Part shown: positions 1 to 6,101 of the stretch, in pieces
How the letters are laid out: each line of letters opens with the position of its first letter
Position numbering within the stretch: the first letter of the stretch is position 1
DNA from: Kiloniellaceae bacterium
Lineage (GTDB): Bacteria; Pseudomonadota; Alphaproteobacteria; Kiloniellales; Kiloniellaceae
Direction of reading: 5' to 3'
Assembly (NCBI GenBank): GCA_021776195.1
Contig: JAJFGK010000025.1
Coordinates: 1 to 6,164, forward strand
Length of the DNA stretch: 6,164 nucleotides
Made by a program: the position numbers and the translations under genes
Notes under the pieces: generated by a model
What the model was told of the DNA's origin: nothing
Database searches by the model: none
Seen by the model: the letters and a program-made list of their open reading frames with translations, nothing else

Positions 1-1
1 G

Positions 2-646
2 GAGAAGGCCGCCGAGCTGGCCATCGCCGGGGCGACCAAGAACTCGGGCCAGCGCTGCACCGCGGTCAAGCGCATCTTGTGCATGGAGGCGGTCGCCGAC
101 CGCTTCGTCGAGATCATCCTGGGCAAGGCCAAGAAGATCAAGTTCGGCGACCCCAAGGACCCCGAGACCGACCTCGGCACGGTGGTCCACGCCGACGCCG
201 CGGCGCTGTTCGAAAAGCGCGTCTACATGGCCGCCGACCAGGGCGCCCAGGTGCTCTACGATCCCGGCCGCCAGGGCGCCGTGCTGCCGCCCATCGTGGT
301 CGACCGGGTGCCCCACGAAAGCGAGCTGGTGATGGAGGAGACCTTCGGCCCCATCGTGCCCATCGTGCGGGTGCCGAACGACGACGAGGCGGTCATGAAG
401 ATCTCCAACTCGACCGCCTTCGGCCTCTCGTCCGGGGTCTGCACCAACCGGCTCGACCGCATCACCGGCTATGTGAACGGTCTGGAGGTCGGCACGGTCA
501 ACATCTGGGAGGTGCCGGGCTACCGCATCGAGATGTCACCCTTCGGCGGGATCAAGGATTCCGGCCTCGGCTACAAGGAAGGCGTCATCGAGGCCATGAA
601 GTCCTTCACCAACGTCAAGACCTACTCCCTGCCCTGGCCGGTGTGA
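2..646 (+). CDS. phnY: Phosphonoacetaldehyde dehydrogenase-like aldehyde dehydrogenase, C-terminal part
   Basis: NAD(P)-dependent aldehyde dehydrogenase cut off at its N-terminus by the window edge; 214 residues remain and no start is present. The visible part starts just before the catalytic site: [11 protein letters not shown] carries the nucleophilic Cys at visible residue 19 (codon 56-58). Further on are the ALDH cofactor-domain motif MEETFGP, a GLSSGV segment and the C-terminal GGIKDSG motif. The Arg just before the catalytic Cys, the AVKR after it, NIWEVPGYR and the ending [12 protein letters not shown] match my memory of PhnY, which oxidises phosphonoacetaldehyde to phosphonoacetate in 2-aminoethylphosphonate catabolism in the cytoplasm. 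The lost half would hold the NAD Rossmann motifs and general-base Glu. Another ALDH subfamily, such as a glyceraldehyde-3-phosphate or succinate-semialdehyde type, is possible but fits the tail less well. The gene faces the pot operon tail to tail with 6 bp between stops. Confidence 0.78.
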   Translation, partial: EKAAELAIAGATKNSGQRCTAVKRILCMEAVADRFVEIILGKAKKIKFGDPKDPETDLGTVVHADAAALFEKRVYMAADQGAQVLYDPGRQGAVLPPIVVDRVPHESELVMEETFGPIVPIVRVPNDDEAVMKISNSTAFGLSSGVCTNRLDRITGYVNGLEVGTVNIWEVPGYRIEMSPFGGIKDSGLGYKEGVIEAMKSFTNVKTYSLPWPV

Positions 647-652
647 CCCGGT

Positions 653-1495
653 CTAGCCGTTGTCCGCCTCGGCCATGCGCTGGTCGCGCTCGCGCTGGCG
701 GTCGTAGCGGGTCATGACGATTCCGCCGGTGACGACGCCGATCGCGACGATGACGATCATGATGGTCGCCAGGGCGTTGATGTCGGGGGTCACGCCCAGG
801 CGCACCTTCGAATAAATCACCATGGGCAGGGTGCTGGCGCCCGGGCCCGAGGTGAAGCTGGCGATGACCAGATCGTCCAGCGACAGCGTGAAGGCCAGCA
901 GCCAGCCCGAGATCATGGCCGGCGAGATGATCGGCAGGGTCACGTCGAGCAGGACCCGGAAGGGCCGGCTGCCCAGGTCCATGGCCGCCTCTTCCAGGGA
1001 CTCGTCGAGCGAGGAGAGCCGCGCCTGGACGATCACCGTGACATAGGCGATGGAAAAGGTGATATGGGCGATGGTGATGGTCGAGGCGCCGCGGCCGTCC
1101 GGCCAGCCGATCCACTCCTCCAGGGCGACGAAGAGCAGCAGCAGCGACAGGCCGGTGATGACCTCGGGCATGACCAGGGGCGCGGTCACCATGCCGGTGA
1201 AGAGCGTGCGTCCGCGAAAGCGCCCGAAACGCGCCAGGGCGAGGCCCGCCATGGTGCCCAGGATGGTGGCGAAGCTGGCCGAGATCGCGGCGATCTTCAG
1301 GCTGAGCCAGGCCGCCTCGAGGATGAGGTCGTTGTTTAGCAGCTCGCCGTACCACTTGGTCGAAAAGCCGCCCCAGACCGTGGCCAGGCGCGAGTTGTTG
1401 AAGGAATAGAAGATCATCGAGAAGATCGGCACATAGAGGAAGGCAAAGCCGAAGCACATGGCAGAGAAGATGAAGGTCGAGCGCCGCGCCTTCAT
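653..1495 (-). CDS. potI: Polyamine-type ABC transporter permease PotI
   Basis: Inner-membrane permease of 280 residues, close to the length of E. coli PotI. It would pair with PotH to form the translocation pore of a PotFGHI-type importer. Hydrophobic segments lie near residues 8-30, 65-88, 100-125, 138-158, 186-208 and 240-262. The cytoplasmic coupling loop (EAA motif) reads EEAAMDLGSRPF with its Glu at 169 and Gly at 175, the contact site for the ATPase, and is followed by VLLDVTLPII. FTLSLDDLVIASFTSGPG near 202-219 is typical of the PotC/PotI branch. The ATG at 1495 is chosen because it overlaps the potH stop (TGA 1494-1492) as ATGA and gives the normal length. The same frame stays open far upstream into potH, but that extension is only the GC-rich shadow of potH. 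This is the last gene of the operon, ending 6 bp from the convergent dehydrogenase stop with no terminator between them. Confidence 0.93.
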   Translation of the reverse strand: MKARRSTFIFSAMCFGFAFLYVPIFSMIFYSFNNSRLATVWGGFSTKWYGELLNNDLILEAAWLSLKIAAISASFATILGTMAGLALARFGRFRGRTLFTGMVTAPLVMPEVITGLSLLLLFVALEEWIGWPDGRGASTITIAHITFSIAYVTVIVQARLSSLDESLEEAAMDLGSRPFRVLLDVTLPIISPAMISGWLLAFTLSLDDLVIASFTSGPGASTLPMVIYSKVRLGVTPDINALATIMIVIVAIGVVTGGIVMTRYDRQRERDQRMAEADNG

Positions 1496-2457
1496 TGCCC
1501 GCTCTCCGCCTGGCGCATCTGGTACTGCTGAAACAGGATGATCGGCACCACCAGGAGGAACAGGAGCACGATGGCCACCGACGAGGCGACCGGCCAGTCG
1601 CGGTTCGAGAAGAACTCGTCGAACAGCACCCGCCCGATCATCGGGTTCGAGGGGTCGCCAAGCAGCGCGGGAATGACGTATTCGCCGGTCGCCGGAATGA
1701 AGACCAGCAGCGAGCCGGCGATGATCCCCGGCACCGACAGCGGCAGGGTCACGTCCTTGAACACCTGCCAAGGCTTGGAGCCCAGATCCATGGCCGCCTC
1801 GTGGAGGCTCAGGTCCATGCGCTCCAGGTTGGTGTAGAGCGGCAGGATCATGAAGGGCAGATAGGAATAGACGATGCCGATGTAGACCGCGAAGTCCGTG
1901 TTCATCATGGTGATGGGGTCGTCGATGATCCCGAGCCCGACCAGCAGATTGTTGATGACCCCCTGCTTGTTGAGCATCCCCATCCAGGCGTAGATCCGCA
2001 GCAGGAAGGAGGTCCAGAAGGGCAGGATGATCAGCAACAGCAAGATGTTGCGCGTCGCCGGCGCGGAGCGGGCGATGCCATAGGCCATGGGATAGCCGAG
2101 CAGCAGGCAGAAGAAGGTCGAGATGGCGGCGATCTTCAGCGAGTTGAGATAGCCGACCCAGTAGAGCGAATCCTCCGTCAGATAGATGAAGTTCGCGAAG
2201 GTCAGCTGGATTTGCAGCGCGAAGTCCTCGCCCCAGACCAGCAGCGACGAATAGGGCGGCCGGGCGATCATCGACTCCGCCATGCTGATCTTCAGCACGA
2301 TGACGAAGGGGACCAGGAAGAACAGCAGCAGCCAGATATAGGGCAGGCAGATGATGATCTTGCGCCAAGATGTGCTGGCCCAATCGAGCAGGCGCAGGGC
2401 GAGAGACCGCGTGGCCATGCCAGAAGCACCCCGCGGTGGTGCAGCGATGTCGGTCAT
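1492..2457 (-). CDS. potH: Polyamine-type ABC transporter permease PotH
   Basis: Inner-membrane permease of 321 residues (E. coli PotH is about 317). After a hydrophilic N-terminus the first membrane segment runs about residues 34-57 (IIICLPYIWLLLFFLVPF). A large periplasmic stretch (about 60-100) follows, then further segments near 103-128, 138-158, 188-208, 243-265 and 290-310. The EAA coupling loop is HEAAMDLGSKPW (Glu 220, Gly 226), followed by VFKDVTLPLSVPGI. IPATGEYVIPALLGDP near 254-269 is typical of the PotB/PotH branch. The ATG at 2457 is preferred because it overlaps the potG stop as ATGA, implying translational coupling. A longer frame starts at 2514 but would run into potG, and an internal ATG at 2418 would also keep the first membrane segment. 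The stop overlaps the potI start. Confidence 0.94.
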   Translation of the reverse strand: MTDIAAPPRGASGMATRSLALRLLDWASTSWRKIIICLPYIWLLLFFLVPFVIVLKISMAESMIARPPYSSLLVWGEDFALQIQLTFANFIYLTEDSLYWVGYLNSLKIAAISTFFCLLLGYPMAYGIARSAPATRNILLLLIILPFWTSFLLRIYAWMGMLNKQGVINNLLVGLGIIDDPITMMNTDFAVYIGIVYSYLPFMILPLYTNLERMDLSLHEAAMDLGSKPWQVFKDVTLPLSVPGIIAGSLLVFIPATGEYVIPALLGDPSNPMIGRVLFDEFFSNRDWPVASSVAIVLLFLLVVPIILFQQYQMRQAESGQ

Positions 2458-3644
2458 TCCGTCAGCACCAGCGCGGACTGCGCCTCCCAGGAGAGCCAGA
2501 CCTCGTCTTCCCAATCGACCTGGCGCTCGCTGTCGCGGGCGCGCAGGACGTTCTGGTGGCTGACCCGCACGATCTGGCCCGACGGCAGGCGCACCCGGTA
2601 GATCGAGAGGTTCCCCAGGTAGCCGAGATCGAGCACCTGGCCGACGATCGCGTTCAGGCTGGAATCCGTGGGCGCCTCCCGGGCGATCGACACCTTCTCC
2701 GGGCGAATTGCGACGGTGACCTGATGGCCGGGCTGGACGTCGTGCGCGCTGAAGGCCGTAAGGGTGGCGCCGGCCTCTTCCGAGCGCACCGTGACCAGAC
2801 GCCCGTCGGCCGCCTCGACGACCCCCTCGAACATGTTGATCGAGCCGATGAAATCGGCGGTGAAGCGGCTGTCGGGAAACTCGTAGATTTCCGTCGGGGT
2901 GCCGATCTGGGCGATATAGCCTTGGTTCATGACCGCGATCCGGGTCGAGAGCGACATCGCCTCTTCCTGATCGTGGGTCACCACCACGAAGGTGACGCCG
3001 ACCTGCTCTTGAATGTTCATCAACTCGAACTGGGTCTGCTCGCGCAGCTTCTTGTCGAGCGCGCCGAGCGGCTCGTCGAGCAGCAGCAGCTTGGGTTGCT
3101 TGGCGAGCGCCCGGGCGAGAGCCACGCGCTGCCGCTGGCCGCCGGAAAGCTGGTGCGGCTTGCGCGTGGCGAACTGGCCGAGCTGGACCAGATCGAGCAT
3201 ACCGGCGACGCGGTCCTTGACCGCGGCGGCGCTCAGGTCCTCGTGCTTCAGGCCGTAGGCGACGTTCTTTTCGACCGACATGTGCGGGAAAAGCGCATAG
3301 GACTGGAACATCATGTTGACCGGCCGCTCGTAGGGCGGCGTGGCGGTCATATCCTGGCCGTCGATGACGATCTGACCGCTGGTCGGGGTCTCGAACCCGG
3401 CCAGCATGCGCAGCAAGGTGGTCTTGCCGCAGCCCGAACCGCCGAGCAGGCAGAAGAGTTCGCCCTGGTAGATTTTCAGATCGATATCGTCGACCGCGGT
3501 GAAGGCGCCGAACTTCTTCGTCAGACTGTTGACCTGCACGAAGGGCTTGGCCTTCGGGTCGAGCCAGGGCCGATCGTCCATCGGCGGCGCGGACGGCGCG
3601 CCGGCATCCGGCAGTTGGGACTCCGAGCTGGGGGGAGCTTGCAT
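2454..3644 (-). CDS. potG: Polyamine-type ABC transporter ATPase PotG
   Basis: Cytoplasmic ATP-binding subunit of 396 residues that powers the importer. Motifs in order: Walker A GGSGCGKT (68-75), Q-loop in [14 protein letters not shown] (Gln 114), ABC signature LSGGQ (166-170), Walker B LLLLDEP (Asp 190, catalytic Glu 191), D-loop LGALDKKLR, and H-loop His 224 in [11 protein letters not shown]. The region after about residue 275 is the TOBE-type regulatory domain of the spermidine/putrescine (MalK/PotA/PotG) class; [10 protein letters not shown] (311-320) is typical. The first 35 or so residues, rich in Pro and Ser, precede the first ABC strand and are slightly longer than in E. coli PotG (377 residues). 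The start at 3644 has an AGGA-type ribosome binding site about 6 nt upstream. It is separated from potF by 104 bp containing a hairpin, and overlaps potH by ATGA. Confidence 0.95.
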   Translation of the reverse strand: MQAPPSSESQLPDAGAPSAPPMDDRPWLDPKAKPFVQVNSLTKKFGAFTAVDDIDLKIYQGELFCLLGGSGCGKTTLLRMLAGFETPTSGQIVIDGQDMTATPPYERPVNMMFQSYALFPHMSVEKNVAYGLKHEDLSAAAVKDRVAGMLDLVQLGQFATRKPHQLSGGQRQRVALARALAKQPKLLLLDEPLGALDKKLREQTQFELMNIQEQVGVTFVVVTHDQEEAMSLSTRIAVMNQGYIAQIGTPTEIYEFPDSRFTADFIGSINMFEGVVEAADGRLVTVRSEEAGATLTAFSAHDVQPGHQVTVAIRPEKVSIAREAPTDSSLNAIVGQVLDLGYLGNLSIYRVRLPSGQIVRVSHQNVLRARDSERQVDWEDEVWLSWEAQSALVLTE

Positions 3645-3748
3645 CTGGTCCTGCCCCTTATGATAAACGCATCAGGTAGGCGATGATGCACCGACGGCGC
3701 GAGTTATCAAGCGCCGCCGGTGCCCATCGCGGGTTTGCCGGACCTGAA
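3645..3748 (-). promoter_or_regulatory. potF-potG intergenic region
   Basis: This 104-bp gap is the only non-coding space inside the transporter operon. It starts 18 nt before a strong hairpin (listed separately) and ends with a purine-rich ribosome binding region (GGGGCAGGA) for potG. No convincing promoter separates potF from potG, so both genes are probably in one transcript, with the hairpin setting different mRNA levels for the binding protein and the membrane complex. Confidence 0.6.
3680..3730 (-). terminator. Intercistronic hairpin after potF (mRNA stabiliser or partial terminator)
   Basis: Arms 3688-3700 and 3711-3723 pair over 13 bp around a 10-nt loop. In the minus-strand transcript the single irregular position is a G-U wobble; on the plus strand it would be an A-C mismatch, so the stem suits the potF-to-potG transcript. 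After a small internal loop, a further 5 bp pair (GCGAT 3680-3684 with ATCGC 3726-3730). No U-tract follows, so a full intrinsic terminator is unlikely. Such hairpins behind binding-protein genes often protect the upstream mRNA from 3' decay and give excess binding protein. The structure is seen in the sequence; the role is inferred. Confidence 0.7.
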
Positions 3749-4873
3749 CTACTGGCCGGTCTTGATCTTGCTCCAGGCCCGGGTGCGGGCGCGGAGCACC
3801 TTTTGCGGCAGGATCGTCGGCGTCCAGAGCCGCTCGGTCGTGGCCGCGTCGGGATAGATCGCCGGATCGGACAGGATGTCCTCGTTGACGTACTGGCTCG
3901 CGTCCTTGTTGGCGTTGGCGTAGTAGGTGTAGTTGGTCGCCGCCGCGATCACTTCCGGGCGCAGCATGAAGTCGATGAAGGCGTGCGCGTTGTCCGGGTG
4001 CGGCGCGTCATCGGGGACCATCCAGACATCGAACCAGGCCGGCGAGCCGGTGGCCGGCACGTGGTACTCCAGGTTGATGTCGACGCCGGCTTCCTCGGCA
4101 CGGCCTGCCGCGGTCGCATAGTCGCCGGACCAGTTGATGACCACGCAGAGTTCCTTGTTGGGCAGCGCGTTCAGGTAGTTGGACGAATCGAAGGTCTTGA
4201 TGTGTTCACGGACCGGCGCGAAGGCCTCGACCACCGCCTGGTAGTCTTCCTTTTTGGTCGAGTTCGGGTCGAGACCGAGATAGGACAGCACCATGGGAAT
4301 GACATCGGCCGGCGATTCCAGAACCGAGATCCCGCAATCCGCCCACTTCGCCGCCAGTTCGGGCTTGAGGATCATGTCGAGCGAGTTCAAGGGCGCGTCG
4401 GCCATGCGCTCGGCGATCATGTCGGAATTGTAGGTCACGCCGACCGTGCCCCACATGTAGGGGACGGCATAGGCATTGTCCGGATCGAAGTTACCCAGCA
4501 CCTTCAGGATCGCGGGGTCGAGGTGGTCGTAGCCCGACAGCTTGGACCGGTCGACCTTCTGAAAGATGCCGGCCTGGATCAACTTGGGGATGAAGGATCC
4601 GGCATGGAGCACGACATCGTAGCCGGACTTGCCGGCCAGCAGCTTCGCGTCCACGGTCTCCGAGGCGTCGTAGGTGTCGTAGACCACCTTGATCCCGGTT
4701 TCCGCTTCGAAGTCGGCGATGGTCGTCTCGCCGATGTAATCGACCCAGTTGTAGACATTGACCACCTTGTCTTCCGCCGCCCGGGCGGTCGTGTCTTGAA
4801 CGGCGCCGAGGACCGCGGCGACAAGCACCGCCGCGCCCAGGACGGACGTCGTGTTCCTAAAGGTTACTCGCAT
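3749..4873 (-). CDS. potF: Periplasmic polyamine-binding protein PotF-like
   Basis: Extracytoplasmic solute-binding protein of 374 residues (E. coli PotF 370). The Sec signal peptide is basic at residues 2-6 and hydrophobic from about 11-25, with likely cleavage near ARA-AED (31-34). No lipobox Cys is present, so the protein should be soluble in the periplasm. VYNWVDYIGETT, the PYMWGTVGVTYN hinge, LDPNSTKKEDY, YYANANK, and the tail RTRAWSKIKTGQ are PotF-type. Aligned by memory to E. coli PotF, the ligand residues Trp37, Asp39, Ser226, Trp244, Asp247, Asp278 and Tyr314 are kept (here W43, D45, S230, W248, D251, D282, Y318). Glu185 is Asp190, Ser38 is Val44, Ser85 is Ala91 and Phe276 is Trp280. 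A cationic amine ligand is likely, but the pocket differs from that of true PotF, so the exact substrate is open. GGAG lies about 9 nt before the ATG at 4873. First gene of the operon. Confidence 0.93.
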   Translation of the reverse strand: MRVTFRNTTSVLGAAVLVAAVLGAVQDTTARAAEDKVVNVYNWVDYIGETTIADFEAETGIKVVYDTYDASETVDAKLLAGKSGYDVVLHAGSFIPKLIQAGIFQKVDRSKLSGYDHLDPAILKVLGNFDPDNAYAVPYMWGTVGVTYNSDMIAERMADAPLNSLDMILKPELAAKWADCGISVLESPADVIPMVLSYLGLDPNSTKKEDYQAVVEAFAPVREHIKTFDSSNYLNALPNKELCVVINWSGDYATAAGRAEEAGVDINLEYHVPATGSPAWFDVWMVPDDAPHPDNAHAFIDFMLRPEVIAAATNYTYYANANKDASQYVNEDILSDPAIYPDAATTERLWTPTILPQKVLRARTRAWSKIKTGQ

Positions 4874-5145
4874 CTGTTGGTTCTCCCGTAATGCCTCGTT
4901 CCTGCGCGACCCTGCGCCCGGCGGAACTCGTCATGGTCCCTGCCCGGCGCCGTCACTTTTCTATTCAGGTTCTTGTTATCGTTGTATTTTCTGTTCCCCG
5001 AAGCCGCTCCGCCCCCCGAACCCGGGGCCGGTTTCGTCTCTCGCTTGCATGTGAAGCCGCTGGGACGCGGCCCGTCAAGCAAGATCTTGCGTCGATGACA
5101 CGTCTAGGTCGCTGTCACGCAGTCTTGATGGGCGAGCGACGGCGT
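4874..5145 (-). promoter_or_regulatory. Leader and promoter region of the pot operon
   Basis: This 272-bp stretch between the toxin gene and potF holds no convincing gene. It must carry either the operon promoter or read-through from the toxin-antitoxin genes, which point the same way. Read on the minus strand, a TTGACG box (5078-5073) lies next to a perfect 12-bp palindrome, but the hexamer 17 bp downstream (TTCACA) is a poor -10. An A-rich patch at about 4955-4995 contains GATAAC and TACAAC as alternative weak -10 boxes without a good -35. A GC-rich block (about 5005-5035) lies between them. I cannot place the start site firmly. Confidence 0.4.
5079..5090. promoter_or_regulatory. 12-bp perfect palindrome, possible operator upstream of potF
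   Basis: GCAAGATCTTGC is its own reverse complement. On the minus strand it directly abuts the TTGACG box at 5078-5073, a usual position for an operator controlling the transporter operon. It has no loop or U-run, so it is unlikely to be a terminator for the upstream toxin gene. The regulator is unknown, and a 12-bp palindrome can arise by chance. Confidence 0.35.
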
Positions 5146-5568
5146 TCATCGGTCACGCCACGGATCGATCACCTCGATCCCACAGCCCTCGAAGTCACGG
5201 ACGTTCCCTGTCGCCACGGCGGCGCCGCGGGCGCGCGCGATCGCCGCGATCTGCGCGTCGAACTGGCTGATCGGCCGGCCGGCCATGCGCCGCTCAGCGG
5301 CGATGGCGGCATAGGCGACGGCGGCCGGGCTATCGAAGGGCCAGATTCGGGCGCGAAACTCCTCGGTGAGAATTCCATCGACCGCCACGATGAGCGCGTC
5401 CCGGCGGCGTCCCGCGGGCAAGATAGCGACGCCCCGGCGCAACTCGGCTTCACTCACCGCGCTGAGGTAGATGCCCGCCCCGTCCTGGGCGGCCAGCCAA
5501 GCCTCGACCTTCGGCGCCGGTGCCGCGCGCAGCAGCTCCGAAATGACATTGGTATCCAGAAGTATCAT
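5146..5568 (-). CDS. vapC: FitB/VapC-type PIN-domain toxin ribonuclease
   Basis: PIN-domain ribonuclease of 140 residues, the toxin of a type II toxin-antitoxin pair; family members cut RNA, often tRNA, with Mg2+ held by clustered acidic residues. The expected set is visible: Asp5 in MILLDTNVISE, Glu42 in SAVSEAELRRG, Asp104 in SQFDAQIAAIA and Asp125 in ATGNVRDFEG, so the active site looks intact. The ending GCGIEVIDPW is typical of FitB relatives. The ATG at 5568 gives the canonical N-terminus and lies 8 nt after the antitoxin stop. An alternative TTG at 5580 overlaps that stop as TTGA and would add four residues (MIAS). Neither start has a strong Shine-Dalgarno site, so translation probably depends on coupling to the antitoxin, as suits a toxin made in lower amount. 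Confidence 0.93.
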   Translation of the reverse strand: MILLDTNVISELLRAAPAPKVEAWLAAQDGAGIYLSAVSEAELRRGVAILPAGRRRDALIVAVDGILTEEFRARIWPFDSPAAVAYAAIAAERRMAGRPISQFDAQIAAIARARGAAVATGNVRDFEGCGIEVIDPWRDR

Positions 5569-5576
5569 TGAGGCGA

Positions 5577-5819
5577 TCAATCGAAACGTGGCGGATCGGG
5601 CATCGGCTCACGCGCTGGAACATCCAGCTCGATCCCACCCAAGGGCGCGATACGCTTACGAATGGCGATGGCAAGGTCGCACGGCGGGGCGGATTCCCCA
5701 ACAGCCCGGCGGAGAATCTCGCGGGCCTCCTCCTCCATCGACCGGCCGTGTTCCGCGGCGCGAATTCGCAACCGCCGCTTCAGGGCATCTTCGAGATTGC
5801 GAATCGTGATGCTGGCCAC
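5577..5819 (-). CDS. vapB: FitA/VapB-type ribbon-helix-helix antitoxin
   Basis: Antitoxin of 80 residues that would bind and inhibit the PIN toxin encoded just downstream and repress their shared promoter as a dimer. Residues 2-41 (MASITIRNLEDALKRRLRIR, then AAEHGRSMEEEAREILRRAV) form the ribbon-helix-helix DNA-binding domain of the FitA class. ITIRNL is the strand that enters the DNA major groove. The C-terminal tail (about 50-80, with PAREPMPDPPRFD) is the kind of extended segment that wraps the toxin; in FitA an Arg in this tail enters the toxin active site, and Arg70 is the likely equivalent. The start is a GTG at 5819, backed by an excellent AAGGAGG site 5 nt upstream and by the MASITIRNL N-terminus usual for the family. 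Confidence 0.93.
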   Translation of the reverse strand: MASITIRNLEDALKRRLRIRAAEHGRSMEEEAREILRRAVGESAPPCDLAIAIRKRIAPLGGIELDVPAREPMPDPPRFD

Positions 5820-5824
5820 AGCGG

Positions 5825-5831
5825 CCTCCTT
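5825..5831 (-). promoter_or_regulatory. Strong Shine-Dalgarno site of the antitoxin
   Basis: AAGGAGG on the minus strand ends 5 nt before the GTG at 5819. It decides the non-ATG start and implies strong antitoxin translation compared with the toxin, which lacks such a site. Confidence 0.85.
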
Positions 5832-5842
5832 CGGGTCAAGAA

Positions 5843-5886
5843 TGATTGCATATTAATCAATGATTGCGTTGATTGCAAATTTGCAA
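5843..5886. promoter_or_regulatory. Repeat-rich operator overlapping the vapBC promoter
   Basis: TGATTGC occurs three times in the same direction (5843-5849, 5861-5867, 5870-5876) at offsets of 18 and 9 bp. Overlaid on this are an inverted repeat AATCAA/TTGATT (5855-5860 and 5869-5874, 8-bp spacer), a second one TGATT/AATCA (5843-5847 and 5855-5859), and a perfect 14-bp palindrome TTGCAAATTTGCAA (5873-5886) covering the -35 box. Ribbon-helix-helix antitoxins bind such repeats to autoregulate. The repeats are seen; binding is inferred. Confidence 0.65.
5850..5878 (-). promoter_or_regulatory. Promoter of the vapBC (fitAB-like) operon
   Basis: On the minus strand, TTGCAA (-35, 5878-5873) is followed after exactly 17 bp by TAATAT (-10, 5855-5850). 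This is a good sigma-70-type promoter in an unusually AT-rich patch. Transcription would start near 5843, giving a leader of about 24 nt before the GTG with its Shine-Dalgarno site. The promoter overlaps the repeat-rich operator. Confidence 0.72.
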
Positions 5887-6034
5887 GGCGGATCGACACC
5901 TCCCCCACCCGGCGTTTTACTTTCTCATGTCTTCTGGCGGCTGCATTTGATTTCGCAGGTCGGCCGAGCCAGGCGACTCAAGGAGTTGAAGCGGCCGGCG
6001 TTGGCTCGGAGGCCTTTGGAACGGTGAGCGACCC
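5887..6034. other. Intergenic stretch without a recognised gene
   Basis: These 148 bases between the toxin-antitoxin promoter and the IS end hold no recognisable coding region. They contain an 8-bp inverted repeat (CCGAGCCA 5964-5971, TGGCTCGG 6002-6009). A 49-codon frame on the minus strand (6066 to 5917) starts inside the IS end and has no ribosome binding site that I can support. The stretch may be old flanking DNA or a remnant of an earlier insertion. Confidence 0.5.
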
Positions 6035-6073
6035 GAGACATAGGTGACGAATCGTACCGGACACATAGGTAAC
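6033..6073. repeat. Tandem imperfect 25-bp repeat at the IS left end
   Basis: CCGAGACATAGGTGAC (6033-6048) is repeated as CCGGACACATAGGTAAC (6057-6073). The shared core ACATAGGT(G/A)AC starts at 6038 and 6063, a 25-bp offset. This suits paired transposase-binding sites at the terminus of an IS481-type element. Confidence 0.65.
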
Positions 6074-6091
6074 ACTTTTTGCCCTTTGGCC

Positions 6092-6096
6092 GGAGG
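6092..6096 (+). promoter_or_regulatory. Shine-Dalgarno site of the IS transposase
   Basis: GGAGG ends 5 nt before the ATG at 6102. It fixes the transposase start even though only 21 codons are in view. Confidence 0.75.
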
Positions 6097-6101
6097 TGTT
6101 G

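Noticed and set aside
615..1457. A 280-codon minus-strand frame across potI in another phase, the same length as PotI
   Set aside because: The protein is His/Arg/Gly-rich without membrane segments and runs into the opposing dehydrogenase end; it is a shadow.
653..2383. A 576-codon minus-strand frame suggesting a PotH-PotI fusion or an N-terminally extended PotI
   Set aside because: The upstream half is an out-of-frame reading of potH without permease features; PotI starts at 1495 with an ATGA overlap and normal length.
1495..3686. Long plus-strand frames of 368 and 438 codons opposite potH and potG
   Set aside because: They overlap each other and well-supported genes, and are low in complexity with runs of Gln, Arg and Asp typical of antisense shadows.
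3683..4891. A 402-codon open frame on the plus strand opposite potF
   Set aside because: Its composition is the Arg/Gly/Val/Asp/His-rich type produced antisense to GC-rich genes, it has no family motifs, and the minus-strand PotF is unmistakable.
4864..5082. A 72-codon minus-strand frame in the potF leader
   Set aside because: It overlaps the potF start out of frame, has low-complexity composition and no ribosome site, so it is treated as leader DNA.
5079..5090. The palindrome as a terminator for the toxin gene
   Set aside because: The hairpin could have only about 4 bp with a 4-nt loop and no U-run follows; an operator is more plausible.
5568..6047. A 159-codon plus-strand frame opposite the antitoxin and its promoter
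   Set aside because: It is antisense to the well-supported antitoxin and crosses its promoter; no motif is visible.
5917..6066. A 49-codon minus-strand frame from the IS end into the intergenic stretch
   Set aside because: It begins inside the IS terminal repeat, has no visible ribosome binding site, and I recognise no domain.
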